From: Clostridiales bacterium
GTDB taxonomy: Bacteria; Bacillota; Clostridia; Caldicoprobacterales; UBA3941
Direction of reading: 5' to 3'
Length of the DNA: 51,984 nt
NCBI GenBank assembly: GCA_012735575.1
Contig: JAAYGY010000070.1
Coordinates: 1-51,984, forward strand
A program made the position numbers and the translations under genes. Under the pieces are notes generated by a model, which saw only the letters and a program-made list of their open reading frames with translations, did no database searches and was not told the origin of the DNA. Below, piece after piece: positions 8,712-16,718 of the stretch (position 1 is the first letter of the stretch; each line of letters starts with the position of its first letter).

Positions 8712-8747
8712 AAAAGAAGTCCCGTATCAAAGTACGGGACTTCTTTT
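8712..8747. terminator. Bidirectional intrinsic terminator
   Basis: The perfect 15-bp stem AAAAGAAGTCCCGTA/TACGGGACTTCTTTT has a 6-nt loop. It separates the plus-strand aminopeptidase/PHP operon from the convergent YxjI-like gene and has U-tracts for both directions. Confidence 0.9.
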
Positions 8748-8785
8748 GCATACAATTTTCAGCTATTGTTTTATTGTTTAATTCT

Positions 8786-9274
8786 TTAATTGTTATTATG
8801 GTTATTATCATGGATGACCTGGTCAATGACTATAACCAAGGCTATCAAAAAACCATAGTCTTCTCCTTCCACTATATCAATGCCATAGGTATCAGCAAAG
8901 GAAAACCAGCGTTTGGACACCTGGGCTACCATGCGGCCATTCTTTCTTATGGTAAAATCCATACCCAGGAAATTACCTTCAATAGTAAAATTGCCCATGG
9001 TACTGGTGATATTAAACTTAGGTCTAAAGAAAGTAAATTCTCTTTTTACCATGGCAACAGGCCGACCTGATTGATAAATAGTGTATTCCGGGAGAAGGCG
9101 AAAGAGTTTTTGTTCTATATAATAGAGTTCCTGCCCGGCCATATCGTAGATTCTAAGCTTATCCCCAAGAGCAAATACCTTACCCCTTACGACAAAATGG
9201 GGGTTGTCGTACTCATCTTTTATAGTGAAATTATCCCCAAAGGAAAATATTTTCTGCCTTACTACAAATCTCAT
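8786..9274 (-). CDS. LURP-one-related (YxjI-like) protein
   Basis: A 162-residue protein made of successive beta-strand units with repeated FAL/YDM/IYQSGR elements, as in the LURP-one-related family (B. subtilis YxjI; tubby-like C-terminal fold). These proteins probably bind lipid or the membrane; no enzyme activity is known. Good features are VRQKIFSFGDNFTIKDE at the N-terminus and a hydrophobic C-terminal segment before an Asn/His tail. GAGGAAGG precedes the ATG. It is monocistronic and convergent with the PHP gene. Confidence 0.78.
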   Translation of the reverse strand: MRFVVRQKIFSFGDNFTIKDEYDNPHFVVRGKVFALGDKLRIYDMAGQELYYIEQKLFRLLPEYTIYQSGRPVAMVKREFTFFRPKFNITSTMGNFTIEGNFLGMDFTIRKNGRMVAQVSKRWFSFADTYGIDIVEGEDYGFLIALVIVIDQVIHDNNHNNN

Positions 9275-9328
9275 ATAAAAAACCTTCCTCTATTTAACAT
9301 TTAAACACTTAGCTATAAGAGAAACTAA

Positions 9329-9370
9329 TTAACTGGTTGTGCTAGGTCGACCTTTAGATCACTGCAATTA
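9329..9370. repeat. Solo arm of the MITE-like repeat family
   Basis: The run TTAACTGGTTGTGCTAGG followed by TCGACCTTTAGATCACT matches the left arm of the copy at 1433 and the outer arms of the copy at 16117-16395. No opposite arm is visible, so this is a truncated copy. It lies upstream of the YxjI-like gene on the minus strand. Confidence 0.55.
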
Positions 9371-9400
9371 TATATATAAGTATATATAAGCTTTCTCATT

Positions 9401-9440
9401 ATAGAGAGTAAAAATTCTTGATAGAAAGTAAAAATTCTTG
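9401..9440. repeat. Tandem duplication of a 20-bp unit
   Basis: Two adjacent 20-bp units, ATAGAGAGTAAAAATTCTTG and ATAGAAAGTAAAAATTCTTG, differ at one base. They sit in the intergenic gap beyond the GH43 gene's 3' end. No function is evident. Confidence 0.8.
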
Positions 9441-9499
9441 TATTGCTAAATAATATTATTCTTAATACCCTGCTTTTAGATATCAATTTTGCAGATTCC

Positions 9500-10915
9500 T
9501 TAGATAAGGGTAAAGGATTTTAATGCAGCGCTACCCTCGCCCCTGTAAGTGAAATAAAGGGCATGGACACCATCGGGGATAGCAATATCAGCTGTATATT
9601 CCTTCCATATATTAGAGAAACCTACTGGGATACTTCCAAGAGGTTCGCCGTCCCAGGCAGTTTTTACTTCAAAAGCTCCTTTGCAATAACCTCTTACCTT
9701 TATAGAAACCTTTTTTACTCCTTGGCAGTCAAAATATTTGAATCCAGCGGTTGCAGAATCACGCATGTTGAGAATGTAACCATCTTCTTTGTCCCCGTCT
9801 CTGCCGTCCTGTGTAATTTTAGGGAATCTTTGGTCCATCCATCCTCCTTCTCTGCCTGTGTACATGGCCTCATGCTGGCAGAAAAGATTGCAAGCTATGT
9901 ATGCAGGATATTCGCCCTTGCCAATTAGTGGTCCGCCATTTAATCCGCAGGATGTCATTTCCGGCTGTATTATAGAACCATCCTCCCTGAACTCAATGGG
10001 TTCTGCACAGCCCTGCCTGCAAAAGGGTGTGCCGTTAGTATGCCTATGATAGAATACGTACCATTGTCCCTTGATTTCTACAATACTTCCATGGTTATTC
10101 CAGCCATAGTACATAGGCTTGTCGGCTGGTTTGTAGGAATCGATGTGAAGATCACAATTGCTGCTGACTACCCCGCCATAAACAAAGCCTTTAGTAGGGT
10201 GTTTACTGGTAGCATAACATAATTCATGCAGGGCAATGGATGAATAAATGAGATAATATGTGTCGCCCCTTTTTCTGATAGAGGGTGCTTCAAAATACTC
10301 AAATCCTTCAAATGAGGTTCCCTTGCTGTATGGTTCACTGGGTATAACAATTACTGGTTCCTCCACTATAGTTAACATATCTGGCCCTAAAACAGTAGCC
10401 ATTGCTCCACTTCTGGATTTATCGCCAACCCTGCAAAAACCGGTATACATATAGGTCCTGTCCCCTTCTGTCAGGACAGCGGGATCAAACTGAGGTTCAT
10501 CGCCTTCCCTTTCCCCTAATAGAGTACCATCTGGATATTTTACATAGCCATAGAACTCATACCTTCCGGCAGGCTCATCACATACTGCCACAGATACAAC
10601 ACTAAGTTTATCTAAAACATAGTATAGATAATAGCGGCCATCAGGTCCTACTGTAACGTCAGGAGCATACAGGCACATTTCACCATCCTTATTTGCAGGA
10701 TCAGAGGTTTTGGGATAAATAACACCTTCATATCTCCAATTACCCAGGTCATCCACAGGTGCTGACCAGCAAACATAATCGTTCAAACAATAAGCATGTC
10801 CTCTGAATTGGTCATGAGATCCAAAGACATATACCCTATCCCCAAATACATAGGGTTCACCATCAGGTATGTATTCCCATGACGGAAGATAAGGATTAAA
10901 GGCTTGTTTCTTCAT
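9500..10915 (-). CDS. Glycoside hydrolase family 43 protein with C-terminal carbohydrate-binding region
   Basis: A 471-residue five-bladed beta-propeller glycosidase. The GH43 catalytic residues are placeable: general base D18 in IPDGEPYVFGD, pKa-modulating D144 in QFDPAVLTEGDR and general acid E209 in FEYFEAPS. The last 130 or so residues (ending ADIAIPDGVHALYFTYRG) resemble a CBM6-type beta-sandwich. Typical activities are beta-xylosidase, alpha-arabinofuranosidase or galactosidase. No signal peptide is present, so it should be cytoplasmic and act on imported oligosaccharides. ATG 10915 follows GGGGGAGG; the longer frame from 10933 would swallow that site. It is divergent from the dehydratase gene. 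Confidence 0.88.
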   Translation of the reverse strand: MKKQAFNPYLPSWEYIPDGEPYVFGDRVYVFGSHDQFRGHAYCLNDYVCWSAPVDDLGNWRYEGVIYPKTSDPANKDGEMCLYAPDVTVGPDGRYYLYYVLDKLSVVSVAVCDEPAGRYEFYGYVKYPDGTLLGEREGDEPQFDPAVLTEGDRTYMYTGFCRVGDKSRSGAMATVLGPDMLTIVEEPVIVIPSEPYSKGTSFEGFEYFEAPSIRKRGDTYYLIYSSIALHELCYATSKHPTKGFVYGGVVSSNCDLHIDSYKPADKPMYYGWNNHGSIVEIKGQWYVFYHRHTNGTPFCRQGCAEPIEFREDGSIIQPEMTSCGLNGGPLIGKGEYPAYIACNLFCQHEAMYTGREGGWMDQRFPKITQDGRDGDKEDGYILNMRDSATAGFKYFDCQGVKKVSIKVRGYCKGAFEVKTAWDGEPLGSIPVGFSNIWKEYTADIAIPDGVHALYFTYRGEGSAALKSFTLI

Positions 10916-10960
10916 GATAGTTACCTCCCCCATATTTTAATTGCTACATATACTAACTAA

Positions 10961-11054
10961 ATTGTACAATAATATCTAGTTATTGCCAAGGAAAACTTTG
11001 TGCCTTAATCTTGACATATACTTTACAAAACTGGAAATTGATTGTACAGTAATA
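10961..11054. promoter_or_regulatory. Paired operator-like motifs in the GH43/dehydratase divergent region
   Basis: Two direct copies of ATTGTACA(A/G)TAATA occur at 10961-10974 and 11041-11054 (13 of 14 identical), 80 bp apart. Their core TTGTACA is palindrome-like. The right copy overlaps the predicted promoter of the dehydratase gene and the left lies where the GH43 promoter should be. This suits one shared regulator, but none is encoded next to it. Confidence 0.5.
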
Positions 11055-11067
11055 GCAATGATATAAT
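11038..11067 (+). promoter_or_regulatory. Predicted sigma-A promoter of the dehydratase gene
   Basis: TTGATT at 11038-11043 and a perfect TATAAT at 11062-11067 are separated by 18 bp. The -35 box and spacer overlap an ATTGTACAGTAATA operator-like motif, consistent with repression by occlusion. Confidence 0.55.
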
Positions 11068-11160
11068 AACCATATAATTGTGCTTGCAATAATATAACCC
11101 AAGTCTTTAAGCAAAATCTTTAATTAAACAAGCATTTCTATATGATATGGGGGGTTAATC

Positions 11161-12363
11161 ATGTCAAAAGTAACTATCAGAGATATCAGGGCTATCCTAA
11201 CTGCACCAGCGGGAATCAATTTAATAGTGGTAAAGGTTGAAACATCAGAACCAGGGCTTTATGGTCTGGGATGTGCAACATTTGCCTATCGTGAAAAATT
11301 AGTTGCTGCTATGGTAGAGGACTATTTAAAGCCACTGCTTGTGGGACGGGATGTTGCCAATATAGAGGATTTATGGCATCTCATGAATAACAATTCCTAT
11401 TGGCGAAATGGTCCGGTAACTAATAATGCCATCTCAGGGGTTGATATGGCACTGTGGGATATTAAGGGTAAAATGGCCAATATGCCGGTATATGATCTAT
11501 TGGGTGGCAAATCCCGGCAAGGTGTTGCCGTTTACCGTCATGCAGACGGAAAGGATCTGGACACTATTGTTGAAAACGTACAAAAGTACATGGATCAAAA
11601 CATCAGACATGTTAGAATCCAGTGGGGTGGCTACGGTGGACAAGCTGGCAGCATTAACAGGCCAGAAGGTTCCCCACAAGGTGTCTATTATTGTCCCGAC
11701 CAGTATATTAGAAATACTTTAAGGCTATTTGAATACGTAAGAGGAAAATTAGGGGATGAAGTGGAGCTGCTTCATGATGTTCATGAAAGAATACCTCCTA
11801 TTGATGCCATTAGGCTGGCCAAGGACTTGGAACCCTACAGGTTATTCTTTCTGGAGGATCCCCTGCCACCTGAGCAGGCTGACTGGCTTAAAATACTGCG
11901 TCAACAGACATCTACTCCCATTGCCATAGGGGAACTATTTAACAATCCAAAAGAATGGGATTACTTAATAGCAAACAAGTTAATAGATTTTATCAGGGTC
12001 CATATTAGCCAGATAGGAGGAATCACTCCGGCCAGAAAGCTGGCAATCTTCTGTGAACAGTTTGGTATAAGAACAGCATGGCATGGACCTGGTGATGTTT
12101 CTCCTGTAGGACACGCTGCCAATATTCACCTGGATTTGGTATCCCATAATTTTGGAATTCAGGAGTGGGCAGGCATATCCGAAGAGCTTCATGAAGTATT
12201 TCCCGGAAGCCCGGTTTTAAAGGATGGATATGTGTATGCCAATGATAAACCAGGATTGGGAATAGATATCAATGAGGAACTGGCAGCCAAATATCCATGT
12301 GAGACAAAGGTTACCATGTGGACTCAAACAAGATTGCCAGATGGAACTGCATATACACCATAA
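11161..12363 (+). CDS. Enolase-superfamily sugar-acid dehydratase (RspA/ManD-like)
   Basis: A 400-residue mandelate-racemase/muconate-lactonizing fold protein. Magnesium ligands are D206 (HDVHE), E232 (FLEDPL) and E258 (IGELFNNP); acid-base residues are H208 and H308 (TAWHGPGD), with E335 in QEWAGI. This spacing matches the D-mannonate dehydratase/RspA subgroup, whose members dehydrate D-mannonate or D-gluconate to 2-keto-3-deoxy acids with widely differing efficiency, so substrate is uncertain. A GGGGGG ribosome site precedes ATG 11161. Downstream SDR and lactonase genes support a role in sugar-acid breakdown. Confidence 0.9.
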   Translation: MSKVTIRDIRAILTAPAGINLIVVKVETSEPGLYGLGCATFAYREKLVAAMVEDYLKPLLVGRDVANIEDLWHLMNNNSYWRNGPVTNNAISGVDMALWDIKGKMANMPVYDLLGGKSRQGVAVYRHADGKDLDTIVENVQKYMDQNIRHVRIQWGGYGGQAGSINRPEGSPQGVYYCPDQYIRNTLRLFEYVRGKLGDEVELLHDVHERIPPIDAIRLAKDLEPYRLFFLEDPLPPEQADWLKILRQQTSTPIAIGELFNNPKEWDYLIANKLIDFIRVHISQIGGITPARKLAIFCEQFGIRTAWHGPGDVSPVGHAANIHLDLVSHNFGIQEWAGISEELHEVFPGSPVLKDGYVYANDKPGLGIDINEELAAKYPCETKVTMWTQTRLPDGTAYTP

Positions 12364-12375
12364 TTTAAGCTAATA

Positions 12376-12478
12376 CATAAGCCAGGTTTTCTAAAGCCAA
12401 ATCAGCCAAGGCGTTCACTTTTTAATAACCATTATGCAATAGTGTTTTTAACGGTGGAACTAGTGCAACCGGTTAATT
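12376..12478. repeat. Right-half copy of the MITE-like repeat
   Basis: The segment from CATAAGCCAGGTTTTCTAAAG to the end GTGCAACCGGTTAA matches the right half of the 16117-16395 element at most positions. The left half and GC-rich centre are missing. It lies between the dehydratase and SDR genes. Confidence 0.75.
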
Positions 12479-12531
12479 TAGGTATGTTTCCTACTATAAC
12501 CATGTTTTAAAAAAGAACGGATGGTGAGAAT

Positions 12532-13338
12532 ATGTCCAGCAAAAAGGCATTTATAACTGGCGGTAGCAGGGGTATTGGAAGGGGTATTGCAAGAGTATTG
12601 GCAAAGGCAGGCTATGATATTGCCATTACATATCATACCCAGCAGCAAGAGGCCCAGTCTTTGGCCGATGAAATAAAGGGTATGGGAAGAAGATGCTTTT
12701 ACTATCAGGCCAGCCTGGAGAAGGCTCATGTACCTGAAGAGGTAACAAATAAAGCCATAAAAGATTTAGGTGGTATAGATCTTTTAGTATGCAATGCCGG
12801 CATAACCAGACACAATAGTTTGTTGACGGTGGATTCAGAATTCATAGATAATCTGTACGGATTAAACTATAGAAGCTACATATTATGTTCAAAGGTTGCG
12901 GCCAACTATATGGTGGAAAATAAAATAGAGGGCAGTATTATTTTTATATCTTCAACAAGGGGTATAAGGGCCTATCCGGAAGACTGTATTTATGGGTCGT
13001 TTAAGGCTGCTCTTATCCGTGCCGTGGAGTCCATGGCCTTAGAGATGTCCCATTACGGTATAAGAGTCAATTGCATTGCTCCGGGAGCAACTGCCATAAG
13101 AGGCAACTTTACATTAGAAGAACTGACCAAAAGTAATTTTGCAAAAAAGATACCGGCAGGGAGGCTGGGAACACCTGATGAGGTGGGTTATCTGGCAGAG
13201 TATTTAGCTTCAGACAAGGCAAGATATATTACCGGGGCGACCATAAAGATTGATGGAGGCCTTATTTTGCCAGGAATGCCGGAGGACAGCTCTGAGGAAG
13301 CTGGATACGGCTGGTCAAGAATGAGATTTAAAGGATGA
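12532..13338 (+). CDS. Short-chain dehydrogenase/reductase (SDR)
   Basis: A 268-residue classical SDR. The Rossmann dinucleotide motif is TGGSRGIG (9-16), the structural NAG is at 88-90, and the catalytic set is N112, S140/S141, Y154 and K158. It resembles FabG by sequence, but its position between an enolase-type dehydratase and a lactonase points to oxidation of a sugar to its lactone, with NAD(P). A C-terminal IDGGLILPGMP cap is typical. The start has a GGATGGTGAG site. A fatty-acid role is less likely because no fab genes adjoin. Confidence 0.88.
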   Translation: MSSKKAFITGGSRGIGRGIARVLAKAGYDIAITYHTQQQEAQSLADEIKGMGRRCFYYQASLEKAHVPEEVTNKAIKDLGGIDLLVCNAGITRHNSLLTVDSEFIDNLYGLNYRSYILCSKVAANYMVENKIEGSIIFISSTRGIRAYPEDCIYGSFKAALIRAVESMALEMSHYGIRVNCIAPGATAIRGNFTLEELTKSNFAKKIPAGRLGTPDEVGYLAEYLASDKARYITGATIKIDGGLILPGMPEDSSEEAGYGWSRMRFKG

Positions 13339-13375
13339 GATATAAAGGATAAAGAAATGAGATATAAGGGATAGG
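13319..13375. repeat. Degenerate tandem repeat at SDR 3' end
   Basis: Three imperfect tandem units resembling ATGAGATATAAAGGATA run across the SDR stop codon into the spacer. They look like slippage products and give no clear regulatory signal. Confidence 0.6.
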
Positions 13376-13442
13376 ATAAAAAAGACAAGGTTTTATGGTT
13401 TAGATTCTAAGGATGAGTATTGGGAATAGGAGGTAGGGCTTT

Positions 13443-14438
13443 ATGAAGCTATTCATATCTGGTTACGGAGGGGGAGAAAGCAATTCAATTGGTCTCTATG
13501 ATGTGGGTGTGGACTGCAGGAAGAAGGAACTCTTATGGGCGAGTAATGTTGAGGCCTCATCCTATCTAAGTTATCATGACAATTTACTTTTTGGTATCAC
13601 TGAAAAGGGTAGTGGCTGCTGGGTGTATATGTTTATTGGGAAGGGTGATGGATATAGCTTGGTAGACTCCCGGGAATTAAACAGTGATATTTTATGTCAT
13701 ATTAGTTATCTGCCTAAAAGCAGAGCTTTGGTGGGCAGCTGTTATGGAAGCGGAGAAGTTTTCTCTATAGGGGTTGGAGATCAAGGATTTAAAGAGCTTT
13801 TATGTACCTTAAGGCAGGGAGATAGGGATGACATAGAAAGTCGGGCCCATTGTGGTGTACCTGATGCTGAGGAGAAAAGGCTCTATTCTGCCAATATTGC
13901 ACTGGACAGAATCTACATTTATGATATAAATAAGGGGATGCTTAGTGAAAGAGAATATTTTCAGCTTAATAGAGGAGAGGGCCCAAGGCACATAGCCCTT
14001 TACCCGGAGCTAGACCTTATTTATATTATCACCGAATATTCTAATAGAATTATAACCATTCATATGGGCAAAGAGGGTTTAAAGATAGTTCAAAGCATAA
14101 GCACCCTCCCGGAAGGTTTTCAAGGACAAAGCTATTGTTCCACCCTATGCCTTACAAAGGATAAAAAATACCTGTATGCAGCAAATCGAGGCTCCAATAC
14201 TATAGGAATATTTAAGGTAAGGGATGACGGTTTATTGGAAAAGATATCTCATAGTGATTGTTTTGGAAACTGGCCCAGGCACATAGATCTAATTGGAGGT
14301 GATAATTATATAGCTATAACAAATGAAAGAAGCGATCAGGTGGTGATTGTCCAAAGGGACAGTGAAACCGGACAAATAAAAGACGTTGTAAATAGAATTG
14401 ACTTTAAAAGACCTGGTTTTGTTGTAGAAAAGCTGTAA
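13443..14438 (+). CDS. Lactonase-family beta-propeller protein (6-phosphogluconolactonase type)
   Basis: A 331-residue seven-bladed propeller of the YbhE/Pgl lactonase family. Family signatures are EGPRHIALYPELDLIY, KKYLYAANRGSNTIGIF and GNWPRHIDL, which recur once per blade. Members hydrolyse sugar lactones such as 6-phosphogluconolactone. No glucose-6-phosphate dehydrogenase gene is nearby, whereas an SDR and an aldonate dehydratase are, so a free sugar lactone is the more likely substrate. AGGAGG precedes ATG 13443. The gene probably belongs to the dehydratase/SDR group. Confidence 0.85.
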   Translation: MKLFISGYGGGESNSIGLYDVGVDCRKKELLWASNVEASSYLSYHDNLLFGITEKGSGCWVYMFIGKGDGYSLVDSRELNSDILCHISYLPKSRALVGSCYGSGEVFSIGVGDQGFKELLCTLRQGDRDDIESRAHCGVPDAEEKRLYSANIALDRIYIYDINKGMLSEREYFQLNRGEGPRHIALYPELDLIYIITEYSNRIITIHMGKEGLKIVQSISTLPEGFQGQSYCSTLCLTKDKKYLYAANRGSNTIGIFKVRDDGLLEKISHSDCFGNWPRHIDLIGGDNYIAITNERSDQVVIVQRDSETGQIKDVVNRIDFKRPGFVVEKL

Positions 14439-14594
14439 GTCACAGTAAAGCTATAAAAACAATGACAGTAAAGCATTAATAAGTGCAAAAGACAAATAAC
14501 ATAACAAAAATGATATAAAGCAAAAATGATAAAAGAAAAATCATAAAACAAAGATTACAAAACAGGAATGACTATAAAGCAATGGAGGTAGGTT

Positions 14595-15077
14595 ATGGCA
14601 AAGAGGATGGAATCAAAGACAGTTGCATATTCACGTACCGTAATGTCTAAGGTCATGCTGCCCAGCGAAGCAAACTCTGCAGGTAATGTTCATGGTGGAG
14701 AGATTATGAAGCTTATGGATACTGCTGCCTATGTAACAGCAGTAAAGCATTGCCGGACCAATGTAGTGACTGCCAGGGTTGATGAGTTAGAATTCTATTT
14801 GCCCATACTGGTTGGCCAGCTGGTTACCTGTAGAACCCAATTAGTCTTTGTTGGCAGAAGCTCTATGGAGATAGCTGTCAAAATTGAAGTAGAAGATCTA
14901 AAAGTTGATGAGCCTCCCAGGACTGCCCTTAAGGCCTATTTTACCATGGTAGCCCTGGATGAAAATTGCAAGCCCTGTGAAGTTCCCCGTCTGGAGCTTC
15001 AAACCCCTGAAGAAGAAGCCTTGTTTAAAGAAAGAGAAAAAATTTATTTAGCCAATAAGGCCAAGAGAAAATCTTAA
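14595..15077 (+). CDS. Hotdog-fold acyl-CoA thioesterase
   Basis: A 160-residue protein of the YciA/BFIT-type acyl-CoA thioesterase family. The helix-start motif NSAGNVHGGEIMKLMDTAA holds the conserved Asn and Asp used in thioester hydrolysis. It releases free acid and CoA, probably for medium or long acyl-CoA. GGAGG lies just upstream. The 156-bp A-rich spacer before it holds repeated ACAGTAAAGC and AAAAATGATA-like words but no terminator, so it may be read from the lactonase unit. The sialidase-like gene follows at once. Its link to sugar catabolism is unclear. Confidence 0.88.
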   Translation: MAKRMESKTVAYSRTVMSKVMLPSEANSAGNVHGGEIMKLMDTAAYVTAVKHCRTNVVTARVDELEFYLPILVGQLVTCRTQLVFVGRSSMEIAVKIEVEDLKVDEPPRTALKAYFTMVALDENCKPCEVPRLELQTPEEEALFKEREKIYLANKAKRKS

Positions 15078-15097
15078 AAACCATAAGGAGTATGGGA

Positions 15098-16099
15098 ATG
15101 GATATTAAGGTAAAAACCAAGGAATTTATTTTTGAGCAGGAGAAGTTCTTCCCTCAATGCCACGCATCTACTCTGGCTATATTAGAAAATGATGATATCA
15201 TAGCGGCATGGTTTGGGGGAACCCATGAGCAGCACCCTGATGTAGCCATTTGGTTATCTAGAAGGCAAAAGGGCAGGTGGAGTGCCCCGGTTAAGATAGC
15301 TGACAAAGATAATGTTCCCTGTTGGAACCCGGTCTTATTTAACTCACCGGAAGGAAAACTATTTTTGTTTTATAAGGTAGGTAAAAATCCTATGGAATGG
15401 AGGACCATGGTGATGACTTCCCGGGACGGAGGATTTACCTGGTCCCAGCCTAAGGAGTTGGTGGAGGGAGATGTAGGTGGAAGAGGCCCTGTAAGGTGTA
15501 AGCCCATAGTATTGTCCAAGGGAACCTGGCTGGCACCAGCTTCAATAGAAACCCCGGAAAAATGGGATTGCTTTGTTGATATGTCCAAGGACAAGGGGCA
15601 AACATGGATAAAAAGTCATTTCGTTCCCATTGATCATAAAAAGTTACAGGGAAAGGGTATAATACAGCCTACCCTATGGGAGTCCCAACCTGGCAAAGTC
15701 CATATGCTTATAAGAAGTACGGAAGGTTTTGTTTATAGAAGCGATTCTGATGACTATGGGACTACCTGGTCACAAGCTTATCCTACCAAACTTCCAAATA
15801 ACAACAGCGGTATAGATTTAATAAAAATGGATAATGGGGTACTGGTTCTGGTTTATAATCCGGTCAGCGGCAACTGGGCTGAGCGTACTCCCCTTGTATG
15901 CAGTATTTCTAAGGATAATGGACAGACCTGGGAAGAAAAGCTGGTATTGGACAGAAACCACAGGCCAAAAAACAGGGAAGACGGCGAGTTCTCCTATCCA
16001 GCCATAATAGCCAAAAAAGATCGGATATATATTACTTATACATGGAAAAGAAAGACCATCGCCTTTTATGAATTGCAAGTGGAAAATATATTCACATAA
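15098..16099 (+). CDS. BNR/Asp-box sialidase-like protein
   Basis: A 333-residue six-bladed propeller with four Asp boxes: SRDGGFTW (108-115), SKDKGQTW (163-170), SDDYGTTW (217-224) and SKDNGQTW (271-278). The N-terminal FFPQCHASTLAILENDD resembles proteins annotated as exo-alpha-sialidase. The usual sialidase arginine triad cannot be assigned confidently, so another glycosidase, a lyase or a binding role is possible. No signal peptide is seen, suggesting cytoplasmic action. ATG 15098 is preferred over 15092 because AAGGAG is only one base from the latter. It is tightly linked to the thioesterase gene. Confidence 0.75.
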   Translation: MDIKVKTKEFIFEQEKFFPQCHASTLAILENDDIIAAWFGGTHEQHPDVAIWLSRRQKGRWSAPVKIADKDNVPCWNPVLFNSPEGKLFLFYKVGKNPMEWRTMVMTSRDGGFTWSQPKELVEGDVGGRGPVRCKPIVLSKGTWLAPASIETPEKWDCFVDMSKDKGQTWIKSHFVPIDHKKLQGKGIIQPTLWESQPGKVHMLIRSTEGFVYRSDSDDYGTTWSQAYPTKLPNNNSGIDLIKMDNGVLVLVYNPVSGNWAERTPLVCSISKDNGQTWEEKLVLDRNHRPKNREDGEFSYPAIIAKKDRIYITYTWKRKTIAFYELQVENIFT

Positions 16100-16116
16100 A
16101 TTAAATCATACATAAA

Positions 16117-16395
16117 TTAGTCCCTTGTGCCAGTTAATCATATGAATAATAATGGCTATTAAACGTTCACTTCATCACTGATTTGGAGAAAACTAAGGCT
16201 TATTTCATTTTGAAAAGCCTACCCCTTCCAAACCGGCGTCCTGCCGGTGGAAGCTGCCTCGGCCTCCTGCCTCGGCTACGGCTTTTCTGCATTCCATAAG
16301 CCAAGTTTTCTAAAGCCAAATCAGCGAAGGCGTTCACTTATCAATAGCCATTATATACATGGTTTTCTAAAGGTCGAACTAGCACAAGGGATTAA
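16117..16395. repeat. Full-length MITE-like palindromic element
   Basis: About 279 bp without a coding frame. The left arm begins TTAGTCCCTTGTGCCAGTT and the reverse complement of the right end begins TTAATCCCTTGTGCTAGTT. The match continues inward through AATGGCTATT, GTTCACTT or GTGAACG, CTGATTTGG and GAAAAC to GAAAAGCC. A GC-richer core at about 16220-16280 contains CCGGCGTCCTGCCGG. The whole forms one long imperfect hairpin. Related copies are at 1412-1546, 9329-9370, 12376-12478, 22764-22845 and 31960-32180. Confidence 0.85.
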
Positions 16396-16400
16396 ATCAT

Positions 16401-16443
16401 AATCTGTTCCAGGAATAAAAAGCTTTCTGGAACAGATTTTTTT
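16401..16443 (+). terminator. Intrinsic terminator
   Basis: The 12-bp stem AATCTGTTCCAG/CTGGAACAGATT is followed by a run of T. It abuts the right end of the MITE-like element and ends transcripts coming from the sialidase-like gene. Confidence 0.85.
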
Positions 16444-16718
16444 ATGTATAAATTTTGTCCCAAATCAGTGCTGTTAAACAGGTTAATAGTTAAATATATA
16501 AACATAAATAAATTAAAGTTTGCATATTGTATAAATGTAAAGGTAACTGATTCCCTTTAGTTAACATTTTACCATAGCAATAAAGTATTGTAGAACTACT
16601 GTATGCTGCAAAAGTATAACAAAGATATTTTATCCACTCATAGGGGAAGGAGGGTAGAAGAAGTAAGGTTTTACAGTACAAAAGGAGACTGAAATCTGTA
16701 TAGATGGAGGTTTAGATT
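16444..16718 (+). other. Leader/promoter region of the sugar ABC importer
   Basis: AT-rich spacer upstream of the permease operon. It must hold the promoter and operator, but no clear consensus box pair or long inverted repeat could be identified. No coding frame with a ribosome site is visible. Confidence 0.4.

Noticed and set aside
9401..9440. The 20-bp tandem pair as a CRISPR-like or iteron array
   Set aside because: There are only two adjacent units without spacers and no cas or replication gene nearby; simple slippage explains it.
11011..11039. Perfect TTGACA at 11011 as the -35 box of the dehydratase promoter
   Set aside because: No -10 box lies 16-18 bp downstream; the TTGATT/TATAAT pair at 11038-11067 is better.
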